Shown: piece after piece, positions 1 to 8,585 of the stretch
How the letters are laid out: the number at the start of each line of letters is the position of its first letter
How positions within the stretch are numbered: the stretch's first letter is position 1
NCBI GenBank assembly: GCA_027604685.1
Contig: JADHYX010000465.1
Location: forward strand, 717 to 16,077
Direction of reading: 5' to 3'
DNA length: 15,361 nt
DNA from: Lobulomyces angularis
Taxonomy: Eukaryota > Chytridiomycota > Chytridiomycetes > Lobulomycetales > Lobulomycetaceae
Made by a program: the position numbers and the translations under genes
The notes under the pieces: generated by a model
Databases searched by the model: none
What the model was told of the DNA's origin: nothing
The model's input: the letters and a program-made list of their open reading frames with translations, nothing else

Positions 1-239
1 TTTTTTTTTTTATTTAATGACTATATTTTTGTAATCAGACTTTAAAGTTGCAGTAATACATTTGAAACAGCTTGGTTGGATTAAGCATTTTCACAAAAGG
101 TATATTTTTTGATAACATAGTGAGGTTGCCTTTTTTTTTGTGTTAAAGTTAATTGATCTCATCATATAGAACTACAGTTAAAAATTTCTAGAATTCATTA
201 TTTATTTATTTTAAACCTTAGACTTACTTGAACATTGTC

Positions 240-1251
240 ATGATGAAAAAATGTGAGAATTGTAGAAAGCCATGTAATGAAATTTTGACATTAGATACTA
301 CTAAAAAGCAGTTAAAGCGATGCTCCGAGTGTAAAAGTTACTATTGTAGCAAGGAATGCCAAAAGCTAGATTGGAAAAAACACAAGCACATATGTCAGCA
401 GTTAAAAAAGCAGTTTGAGTTAGATAAACTTCAAGAAGAACTGTTAGAAAAGGAAAATTTAAAATTTCAAGAAGAATTAAATTACTTTATTTGCAACAAA
501 TGTGTTTTTTTTAATAAAACACTGATATTCGATAAAAATTACATTTTAATTGAAAGCGATAAGCAAAAAAGTATAAAATCAAATCAACATTTTGACAGCA
601 CATTTAATAAAAATTCTTTTTTTCAAAATTTTGATAACTTTATACAGGAATACCAGACTGATTTCTTTACTATTGGTTATTCATAACAAATATTTATTGT
701 TTTAAACCAAATTATTTTTTAGCTAGTTCAATTTTAAACTTTAAACATGACGAAGCAATTATAATTTTGACTTGTGATATAAAGGAAGATAAATTTAGCA
801 TAATTAATGTCGATTTTCTCGACAAATTAAAATTAGGTTTGTGATTGTTGACAGGAACTTATTTTTATTCAATTTTTTGTGAAATTTAGAATATGATGAT
901 CAAAAGTCAGTTACACAGCTAGAAGAAACGGATTCTAATTCAAAATTTCTTTACATATACTTCAAGATACCTAAATTACACCCTTCGGATTCCACATGTG
1001 AATGCAATTTTCAGAATTTAATAGCTTTTCAAATTCCAGAAAAATTTAATTTTGAAGACGAAAAATTTATTAACAACTTTAGTGGTTTGGATTTGGAAAG
1101 TTTTAGTTCCGATTTAATTCAAAATTTCAACAACGGATCATTACTTGTATTTTTTAAAGATTTCTACAAGATAGGTTTCAGAAGAGGAAAAATATCTTAT
1201 TTTGGTATTTTCTATAGTTTTTTTATTTTATTGAAAGAGAGTTCTGTTTAA
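240..1251 (+). CDS. MYND zinc-finger protein, unknown function
   Basis: Exons 240-675, 723-836 and 890-1251 give about 303 residues. MYND fingers bind zinc and usually mediate protein-protein contacts. The finger is at the N-terminus: CENC at residues 5-8, a second CxxC at 28-31, then C36, C40, H48 and C52, the C-x3-C-x7-H-x3-C spacing of the family. A Lys/Glu-rich helix follows (about 53-80), and the remainder matches nothing I recognise; no SET domain is visible, so it is not a SMYD. The start is the ATGATG at 240; the upstream in-frame TTG at 228 is not a plausible start. Introns of 47 and 53 nt (GTTATT and GTTTGT donors) keep the frame. The 3' end is uncertain: an alternative 43-nt intron (1175-1217) would move the stop to 1265-1267, and a 78-nt intron (1175-1252) would fuse the gene in frame to the next one. 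Confidence 0.72.
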
Positions 1252-1254
1252 GGA

Positions 1255-2032
1255 ATGACAATATCTAATTGGTATTGGTTATGCTTTTGGATTTACATGA
1301 TTTTTTGTGGATATTTAAAAACTCTGTGGGTGATCCAAAGTTTATTTTTTTTTTTTGGATCCGATGGGAAATTTTTTACAATTAACAGTCATTATTTATT
1401 AATTGGTAATTTACTTTGTGGAATAATTTATTTTGGTGAGTTGAACCTAATTTTTGATTTTTTTTTAACAATTTTTTTAGGTTATTTTCAGGTTTTCTGG
1501 CTAATGTTGTTGTATTATTTTTACGATTCAAACTATAGCATCAACTTAAAATTTATCACAATTAGTTGGTTTAGTATTGTTAATTTAATTGGCACATACT
1601 ATTGGAGCTACTGGATTCTTTACGTTTGTAAGAAAATGAGTTTTGTAATTTTGTTATTAATTTAAAAAATCTTTTTGATTTTTATTATTAGGTTACTATT
1701 GCTATGTAGTTCACTCCTACAAATACGAAGAAGTAAACGATGAAAAAGATAGGGCAGCAGTAAAGGCTCTATCTAATTTTTTAATTTTTGTTGTCTTAAT
1801 TTTAACTTTTACCTACTTTGGATACTTCAAAGTCATTTTAATATTATTTATCGGCATATTATTGTTTTTTGGACGAGTCAACATAGGCATTTTAATAGGT
1901 TCCTCATTTTTATTATGGTATGGATACAGTTGGTACTATATTCCGTTCTTCGCCATAGGCATTTTTAGCTTGGAAAAAGTTATGAAAGTTATTGTTGACT
2001 ATTTGGAAAGATTAGTGTCTGAAGAAAAATAA
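1255..2032 (+). CDS. polytopic membrane protein, unknown family
   Basis: Exons 1255-1435, 1481-1627 and 1692-2032 give about 222 residues, dominated by long hydrophobic stretches rich in Phe, Tyr, Trp, Ile and Leu. I count roughly six to seven possible membrane segments, separated by a short charged loop (YKYEEVNDEKDRAA) and closed by a charged C-terminal helix ending in SEEK. I do not recognise the family. The first intron (45 nt, GTGAGT donor) has no stop and is a multiple of three, so retention would add 15 residues. The second (64 nt, GTAAGA donor) is needed to pass a stop at 1663-1665. The ATG lies 3 nt after the stop of the MYND gene and in the same frame, so the true start, or even separate-gene status, is uncertain; ATG 1297 is an alternative start. 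An AATAAA-like signal follows at about 2041. Confidence 0.6.
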
Positions 2033-2285
2033 GTGTACTAAAATAAATATATATTTTTATTTATCCACATCAGATAACCTTAGTGTTATTTTCATTATTA
2101 TACTAGATCCTAGAATGTAAAAACCGAAATAAAAATAAAAATTCATTTTTAAAAATCGAAATATTTAATAATAAAAAGTATAACTTTTAGACTGCTTTAA
2201 CAATTTTTTACAAAAAATTTATTATCTTCAAAAATAAAAATTGAAGTCAATAGTTAAGCTAAAAGAACGTTAAAACAATAAAAAT
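2033..2285. other. short convergent intergenic spacer
   Basis: This AT-rich spacer lies between the 3' ends of the membrane-protein gene (+) and the FKBP gene (-). It contains AATAAA-type sequences compatible with polyadenylation on the plus strand. I see no open frame with coding character and no RNA gene. Confidence 0.6.
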
Positions 2286-3174
2286 TCAATTGATTTTTAA
2301 CAATTCAACATCAAAAATCAAATCAGCTTTTGGACTAAAAAATACAACATTTATTTAAATTCAATATTAAACCTTGGCATCTTACGGAATGGCACCAGGA
2401 TAACCTCTCTCCCCATAGGCATAGTCGTAAGTTATATGTAAAGTGGCTATTTGACCTAAAGACATTTGAGGTACACCTTCATCCCAACCTTTTATAACTT
2501 GTCCGACTCCAATTTTGCAATCAAAAGGTTTTCCGCGATCTCTTGAGGAGTCAAATTTAGAACCATCTGATTTAAGCTATAATTTTAGAATTAGAATTTG
2601 TATTTAAATTTGAAAAATTCATTATTAAATTTTAACTTACAGTTCCAGTATCTTGAAATGATTTTATTTTTAGTTTTTTATAAAAAAAAAAATAAATTAA
2701 AATATGTCAAAATTTTTTGTTTTTTATCTTACAATGCTAAATTTTTTTTTATTTAAAAAAAAAAAGAAATTAAAAAAAAAATAAAAAAAAATTGCAGTGA
2801 AAAATATAAACAAGAAAAATCACAAGATTTTCATTTCTTTTCAAACATTCTTACCATAGTAACTTTGTCTCCCTGGAGATTTCAGTCAATTTGAAAAAAA
2901 ATAAAAAACGTTAGATCAGTATTAATTTAAGAATGACAAAAATTTAATCAGAAGAGATTTCCTTGAGAATAAGATGACAGAATACAACTAACAATAAAAA
3001 CGCCAAAAAATACAAACCTTTTTAGGAAAATTAACACCATCTCCAGGTTTAGTGGTAACAACTTCAACTAAAAGAAAATTAAAAAATTATACTTAGTATT
3101 TAGAATAAAAGATGACATTAATATTTATTAAACATAATAAAAAAATAGATTAAAGTTTCAAACCAACCTCCCAT
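2286..3174 (-). CDS. FKBP12-type peptidyl-prolyl cis-trans isomerase
   Basis: Seven coding exons on the minus strand: 3168-3174, 3018-3067, 2855-2872, 2733-2736, 2641-2651, 2386-2576 and 2286-2334, totalling 330 nt and 109 residues. It is a single-domain cytosolic FK506-binding protein that isomerises peptidyl-prolyl bonds. The length matches FKBP12 (about 108). The residues lining the active site are all present: Y27, F38, D39, F48, V57, I58, W61, Y84 and F101. Recognisable motifs are [26 protein letters not shown] and FDVELLK. One residue is inserted relative to human FKBP12 just before SDGSKFDSS. Exon 4 is only 4 nt and exon 5 only 11 nt; both are needed for frame and for the Y27 codon. 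An in-frame TAA lies just upstream of ATG 3174-3172. Introns are 51, 64, 81, 118, 145 and 100 nt, longer than in most neighbours. Confidence 0.93.
2733..2736 (-). other. 4-nt microexon of the FKBP gene
   Basis: On the minus strand the order is TTTAG, then CATT, then GTAAGAT. The four bases supply His26 and the first base of Tyr27 (active site), joining GDKVTM to YTGTL. The preceding exon (18 nt) ends at phase 0 and the following exon (11 nt) starts with two bases of a codon, so skipping this exon shifts the frame. Confidence 0.85.
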
Positions 3175-3844
3175 TGTTTAAAATTATTAAAGATCTATTT
3201 TGTAACACAAAATAAATAAAACACAAAAAATGATTTGAGAAAAATACAACATTTTTAAAATAAAGAAAAAAAAAGTTATAACAAATAATTTGAATGATAA
3301 AACTTACACAATACAGCTGTTTACATTTTGCTTTATGCAATCTTGAATCACCAGTCACTGAAAAACTACTTTGAAATCAAAGAAATGGTCAACTCTTTCT
3401 TAAAACTGTTTCATAGTTAAAAATGTCTTATTAATAAAGAAAAATCTTGAATATTTTAAAGTGAAAATTACTTACCGCTAATTATGGAAATTGGGGAATA
3501 CACTCATAAGGATAACAAACTATAGCTTTTTTTAGCGTAAATGACACTGAGTTTGTGATGAATTTGAATAAATATAGAATTGATACTTTAAATAATTCAA
3601 TAATAGTGAATGAAGAAAAATGCAAAAAATCCTCACTAAAATGTTAGTGATCTCTAGCAAATGTACACCTACGGAGGAATTTTGTGTAAAATTTTTTTTT
3701 CCTACACTATTTAAAATAATGTGCATTTGAGATGTCAACTTCACATAGTCGCAGCACTTTTATAACCAACTTCTTTTTTTCGAACTTACTGTTTTAAAGT
3801 CCGATCAACCCAGGGTTTTTAAAAAAAATTAACTTGTTATCATC
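3175..3844. promoter_or_regulatory. divergent promoter region with possible FKBP leader exons
   Basis: This spacer separates the starts of the FKBP gene (-) and the small plus-strand gene. I see no convincing coding frame. On the minus strand there are three near-consensus splice donors: GTAAGT after 3790, after 3477 and after 3308. A 50-nt block, 3308-3357, is bounded by a TTTTTCAG acceptor and a GTAAGT donor. The simplest reading is a spliced 5' leader for FKBP, but a separate non-coding transcript is possible. A perfect 7-bp inverted repeat (TCACTAA/TTAGTGA, 4-nt loop) lies at 3633-3650. Confidence 0.35.
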
Positions 3845-4315
3845 ATGCATCAAACAACTATTCAATTCAAAAATTCAAAACCTAATAAGAAAATTGATAC
3901 CAGTAATAAATTTTTAACTCAACCCGGAAGAAATATTAGCATGATCACCCCTGACCGTCCAACAATCTTGCTGAACTGCAATAAGTCTGTTGGAGCTAAA
4001 GTCAAATTAGAGTTTATATCCACGCACATACTAGATGAAATAAAACATGATAGTAAAGAAGAGCCCGTCAATCCGTTTTTATAATATTTATTGTGCAAAA
4101 ATTATTACGTAGATTTACGTTATTTTATAGAATGATAGTCTGTATTGTTATGCAAACATAATAGATTAAAAAAAATTGAATATTACATCTTTTTGCATTA
4201 TGAAGAAGCTTTGTACAACAATTTGCTTCAGACTGTCGTTGTTAAGGACCCAAATTTATTTTTTAATTTCTTACTTTTCTTGTCAAGATTGACAATGTTA
4301 TTGCCAGATAAATAA
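3845..4315 (+). CDS. small hypothetical protein, possibly two exons
   Basis: An ATG at 3845 opens 79 codons ending at 4084 (TAA). The frame has mixed, charged composition with Pro, Gly and Cys, unlike random AT-rich frames here, so I think it is coding. A second open segment at 4165-4315 looks coding too (HYEEALYNNLLQTVVVKDPN) and joins in frame if an intron 4075-4164 (GTTTTT donor, AACATAATAG acceptor, 90 nt) is removed, giving 126 residues. GTT-type donors are used elsewhere in this window, which makes this reasonable. I recognise no family; there is no signal peptide, and the candidate second exon ends in a hydrophobic stretch (NFLLFLSRLTMLLPDK). It is divergent from FKBP and convergent with the F-box gene. 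If the second exon is wrong, the gene stops at 4084. Confidence 0.45.
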
Positions 4316-4517
4316 AGAAAAAAATATATTCCAAACAAAGTTAAATAAGGTATGAACTGTAGAATCTTAAAGAAAAAAATTAAACAATGAAAATGCCTTC
4401 TTTGATCGTATTATAAATAATGCTCGAAAAGTAAGTAACTATTTAACTTCTAAAATTTTATATATATTTATGTACATTTTTTCCATTCTTTCCGTTTTGA
4501 ATAGTGTCACTGAAATT

Positions 4518-6152
4518 TTAGTGACCATTGAATTTAATGTGATATCTTAAAAATACTGATTTTAAATCTTCTGTCATGTATAAAATAAAGGATTTTAGAT
4601 TTTTCAAGGTTAAAAAAAATTTTTCCAAATCCTCAGTTGTAATGCAGTTACAAAATTTGTTATAGTATCCATCAAAATTAACAAGATTCGGGCAGTGAAT
4701 TTTAACAAAATCGAGATGCGAATTGTTCAAACTGTGATTAAAATTTACTTTCATTGCAGTTAAGATTTTGTTTTTTCTTAATATCGGCTTAAAATCATCA
4801 AAATCGACAAATTCTACAATTTCTATGCATTTCAGATTCGTAAATCGAGTTGCTACAACAGGTAAAGAATCATTTTTTAAGGAATGCTTTAAAAAAAGAG
4901 TCTTATATTAATAACAATAAGATTCACTTACTCCAAGATATAGATTTGTCGCAAGCAGCGGGGCATCTCCTAACAAAAGCTTGAGCTGTTCTGCGCTGTC
5001 TTGTACAGAATACTTTCGATTACAGGCGACTAATAAATTTGTTAAAAATGGTAGGTAAGGTTTCCAAATAGTAACATGTTCAATCGCACAAATTGCTATA
5101 TTTAATATTTTCAAATCTCCAAATTTTACTACCTTGAGAAAATCATTAAAATTGTTATTATCAACGAAGTTTATCAATCCAAAAGACAAAAGCTTTTTAA
5201 AAACTTCAATGCACTTTGGAGTTATCATGGAATAGTTAAATTCGGTGCAATCAATTGTACAAAGTCGTAATCTTCTGAGATTCGGACAATTTGTGGTTAA
5301 CGTAATTACACTGGAAATACTTAATACGGCTTCTACAGAAATTGAAATTAGTGACGGAATATATGAAGACATGCAGGATATAACGGCAGAATATTGTAAG
5401 TCGTCAAGTTTAACATTATAGAAACATATCGAAGAGGTTGAAGTTTTGGGCCATTGATTGTTTTTGGTTTTGTTTTTAAAGTGTGCATTCATCCTTATGC
5501 TCAAGTAATATTTAAGCAACTTCTCGTTTACAATATAAACATCATTAAATAAAACTATTCGTGACACTGCATTCCATCTCCAGTTAACTAAAGAAAAATT
5601 TACCAAATCAGATAGCTGAAATTTAAAAAAATTTAAAATTTTTTTTATAATGTCGCAATGCAAGTATTGTTCAATTGAAATCTTTGGTTTTTTGATAACA
5701 AAGAAATCTTCCCTTTCATTTATTTTCAAATGTTGGAAGGTTGGCAATGCCTCTTCAATTTCCTCTATTTTCAAGTATTGAGGTGTTGACGGTTCATTTT
5801 CACCTTTGTTTAAATCATCATAAAGTTTTACCGAATTTAAAATTTTTGCACCTTTGGAAATATGCGACCTATATTGAATCCCTCCCACATTTACTTTACT
5901 CATAAGATTTATAATATCCTGTATTATTGTTAAAAAAAGGAAGTTTGAATGCTTTAAGTATGAAATAAAATCTATTTGAATAACAAAGGTATAAATTATT
6001 TTATAGAACTTTTCTTCTAATTCTGCTACTTGGTTGATAACTAGTTGGTTAACATTTGGGCGAAATTTTAGATTTTTTAACAACATAAAAGCATCCAAAA
6101 TATAGGTGGTCAATATAAAAAGCTTACTTTCATCCGAATAGTAGTTAAGCAT
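4518..6152 (-). CDS. F-box and leucine-rich-repeat protein
   Basis: Exons 4932-6152 and 4518-4886, with a 45-nt intron (GTAAGT donor, TTTAAAG acceptor), give 529 residues. F-box/LRR proteins are substrate receptors of SCF ubiquitin ligases; the F-box binds Skp1 and the LRRs hold the substrate. A divergent F-box is at about residues 158-205: ISIEQYLHCDIIKKILNFF, then LSDLVNFSLVNWRWNAVSR. The C-terminal half has irregular leucine-rich repeats: CPNLRRLRL, DLKILNIAI, NLKCIEIVEF, CPNLVNFDGYY and LKNLKSFILYM. The 150 N-terminal residues are hydrophobic then acidic, with no family I know. An in-frame TGA lies just before the ATG, which fixes the start. Without the intron the protein would end five codons after the donor (stop at 4908-4910) and lose the last repeats. 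It is divergent from the WGR gene. Confidence 0.82.
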
Positions 6153-6562
6153 TATCTGTCATTAGTAGTTTGAAAATTGAAGAAAAATTTAAAAATATGG
6201 TTTTCGGTGGCTCATGCCTGGACCAAGTTCCTTAACCTTTGAAGAAAAATAATGAAATATATTATTTAAATCTATAATATTTTCTTTCTTTTTTATATTT
6301 TTTAAAAAAAAAAAAATTGTTCAAATTTTAATTTATAAAAAATGCATCAAATTATTTTTTTTTTAATTAACTGTTATAACCATTAAACTTATGAAACAAA
6401 TTAAATACTTGATTTTATTAAAAAGTACATACAGTATTAACATTGTAATCCAGAAAGCCTTAAAAAATTAAGTCAACTCAATTGTTAATAAATAAAATTC
6501 ACCTAAGCGTGGGAGTACTTCTAAACAATCTATTGAAGTGATCTTGTACCACATCAACAATT
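6153..6562. promoter_or_regulatory. divergent intergenic region between F-box and WGR-WWE genes
   Basis: This 410-bp spacer must hold both promoters. Most of it is A/T runs. One island of about 40 bp (6198-6238) stands out for G+C content and contains GGTGGCTCATGCCTG; I found no fold, tRNA or open gene there. The last 80 bp before the WGR start are also less AT-rich. Confidence 0.4.
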
Positions 6563-7625
6563 ATGAAGCTCAGAGAGAGGAAGGAAGTAGATTACACTAA
6601 CAAAAGGAAACCTGCATCAAGTGCCACAGCGTCTAGCGTTACAGCTACTTCAGCAAAAACTGCAAATCCAAAGAGAAAGAAGGGAAAAAGTGCTAAAATC
6701 AGATCTTCAACGAAGAGTAAGTTAGCGCAAGTAGATGATTTCATTGGTATTCATAATATCATTTCTTAATTGTGTATATTTTAAATAATGCTTTAGAATT
6801 AAACGGCAAAATAGTTGAATCCAACAATGTTACATATGACATTATGATGTGCTACGTTGATGAAAAAAGTGACAAATTTTATATTACTCAGGTAATATTA
6901 ATATTCCTATAAATTTTTTTAAGAGACAGTTTAGGTTCTAGAAATGGAACTTGAAAATGATTTTTATTGTTTTTGCAAGTGGGGAAGAACTGGACAAAAG
7001 GGTCAAAAGCAACTTTTTGGGCCATATAAAGAAGTTGATAAGGCAATTGAACAGTTTCAATTGAAATTTAAGGATAAAACGGGAAATGAGCACAGCGACT
7101 ACATCAGTGGAAATTATTCTCAGGTAATATTAATGTTTTTCAAAACTATAAAGAAAGTATTTTTGGTATGGTTTTAATTAAAGTTATCATTTTTCAAGAT
7201 AACTGGAAAATATGCAGTATTAAATAAGAATACAGATTCTTTAGTGAATGAGTCTAAAGGTCGAGGTGTAATATGGCAATACTATGTAGGTGATGGTGTT
7301 GATGGTAAAAGTGATGGATGGTTCGTTTTTGAAATAGTTTTTTTTTTAATAACTTTTCTACTAGGTATAACTATGACGAAGATGCTTCCGACATTGTAGA
7401 AGGAATATATCAAGCTTATTCTTTAAATACTGAAATGCAAGGTATTTTACTTACAATTTCTACTAAATAGACAATTTTTAATATTTTTGATAAGATTACC
7501 TTACCAATCGTATAGTAGAAAGTGGAAATTTTTCTTATGCAGTAGATCTTTTACAAAAAAAACAACGTAACCTTAGTACGAGCACCATTCGAACTATTAG
7601 AAGATATGACCCATCAGAACAATGA
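6563..7625 (+). CDS. WGR and WWE domain protein without PARP catalytic domain
   Basis: Exons 6563-6746, 6797-6891, 6935-7123, 7199-7320, 7365-7441 and 7495-7625 give 265 residues. Residues 1-54 are basic and Ser/Thr/Ala-rich with KRKKGK-type stretches, like the nuclear, DNA-binding N-terminus of PARP2. Residues of about 60-160 are a WGR domain: NKFYxxQ-like KFYITQVLE, then W109-G110-R111 in CKWGRTGQKGQ, then AIEQFQLKFKDKTGN. Residues of about 178-260 are a WWE domain: VIWQYY with W182, W197 in DGWYNYDEDASDIVEG, then FSYAVDLL and TIRTIRR near the end. In known families WGR senses DNA ends in PARPs and WWE binds poly-ADP-ribose. The protein ends directly after WWE, so no ADP-ribosyltransferase fold is present. 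A second in-frame donor (GTAAGT at 6717) would shorten the linker by 10 residues. Confidence 0.88.
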
Positions 7626-7799
7626 TTTTGATGCAAAAGATAATGAATATAGAAAACCATAGAAAATTTAAAAAATAAAAAAAATAATAAATTTGACTTT
7701 GAAAAGCCAAAACTCTAATTCTTAAGGAGCGAGTAATCGATACTTTAATTTTGTAAAATAAAACTCAATATGGATTATAGATTATTACAGTAACTAGCT

Positions 7800-8270
7800 A
7801 AAAATTGATTGGTTAAACTGTACGACAAAAAATTGTAATATCCAAATCAACTATTTGGATAACGCACAATTTCTCTTTCATAGCCTTCTTTTTTATATAT
7901 TTATTTCTTATAGAAAAGTTTGCAGATGAATGCTGCTATTATTCAGAAGTAAAAAAAAATTGGAGAAACAGCTAATTTGATACTGGTGAGACTAATCCGC
8001 TTTAGCTTAAGCTCACTTTAATGAGGAACTATTGCAGGCTCTCAGAATTGTGAAATAATCTACACCTGGCGCGAACACGGATATTTAAGGTGGAAAATAA
8101 ACAAATGTTGTGAAGTATTTGTGAATATTAAAAAACTTCAAAGTATATCCTATTTCGTTCTCATCGTGACAATAGATCTTATGGAATAAAAATATGGATG
8201 GTATAGTACTTTTCTATTAACTATGCTAATTTTTCTTGCCAAATATTTAAGTGTTTTAAGTGCCTATTTC
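7800..8270 (+). pseudogene. possible decayed ISXO2/Merlin-like transposase
   Basis: No intact frame exists, but short coding-like pieces appear in one order on the plus strand, in different frames: RQKIVISKSTIW (7823-7858), KFADECCYYSEVKK (7916-7957), a frame-shifted IGETANLIL after a nine-A run (7959-7985), then HGYLRWKINKCCEVFVN (8076-8126) and YGWYSTF (8193-8213). This order resembles the helix-turn-helix, F-x-R-x-V-C, KIGG..VEIDE, GG.xR.T.KCF.VPV and SD.W.AY blocks of ISXO2/IS1595-like (Merlin) transposases as I know them. Stops and frameshifts separate the pieces. I found no terminal inverted repeats or target duplication. The alignment is by eye and may be wrong; the 8052-8186 frame could instead be a leftover exon of something else. 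Confidence 0.4.
7840..7860. repeat. 8-bp inverted repeat
   Basis: ATCCAAAT, a 5-nt loop, then ATTTGGAT. It is a perfect short hairpin inside the suspected transposase relic. It is not followed by a T run, so it does not look like a terminator, and it may be chance. Confidence 0.4.
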
Positions 8271-8585
8271 TAAAAGCATTAACCTAATTAAGTTAACTAT
8301 TTTTCTACTTTTTTGTTTTCTTTTTCTTTTCTTTTTACTGTCACACCAGTTTTGGACATTTTTAGCCAAAAAAAATTTTTTTGTTCATTCTCATTTTGAA
8401 TAAAAACAATTCAGTTGAAAAGATTTTAAATTTTAATTTTTATTTTTTTTTTTAATTTTTTTTATTTTATTTTGTGAAAAGTTATTAAGATTAACAAACG
8501 GCACCAAAATATTTCTTCCTTTTATTTTACTTTTAAAATAACAAAAATCATACCAAATTAAAAAAAAATATTGATTAAAAAAAAC
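8271..8585. other. AT-rich spacer upstream of the Atos-like gene
   Basis: Long pyrimidine tracts (8301-8338) and T runs (8430-8470) dominate. There is no gene that I can support; an open frame on the minus strand over 8433-8681 is antisense to the first Atos exon and looks non-coding. Confidence 0.5.

Noticed and set aside
3158..3358. 66-codon minus-strand frame
   Set aside because: It runs through a GTAAGT donor into poly-A/T sequence and over the FKBP start in another frame; only the 50-nt block 3308-3357 may be exonic, probably non-coding.
3532..3744. 70-codon minus-strand frame
   Set aside because: It begins at GTG, has no ATG start, and lies in a region where the minus strand looks like leader or intron sequence.
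3633..4525. Two hairpins sharing a TCACT/AGTGA stem (3633-3650 and 4506-4525)
   Set aside because: Short stems of 6-7 bp are expected by chance at this length; there is no other shared sequence or context.
7626..8585. Hidden PARP catalytic domain downstream of WGR-WWE
   Set aside because: I checked for H-Y-E type motifs and open exons in phase; none follow the TGA at 7623-7625.
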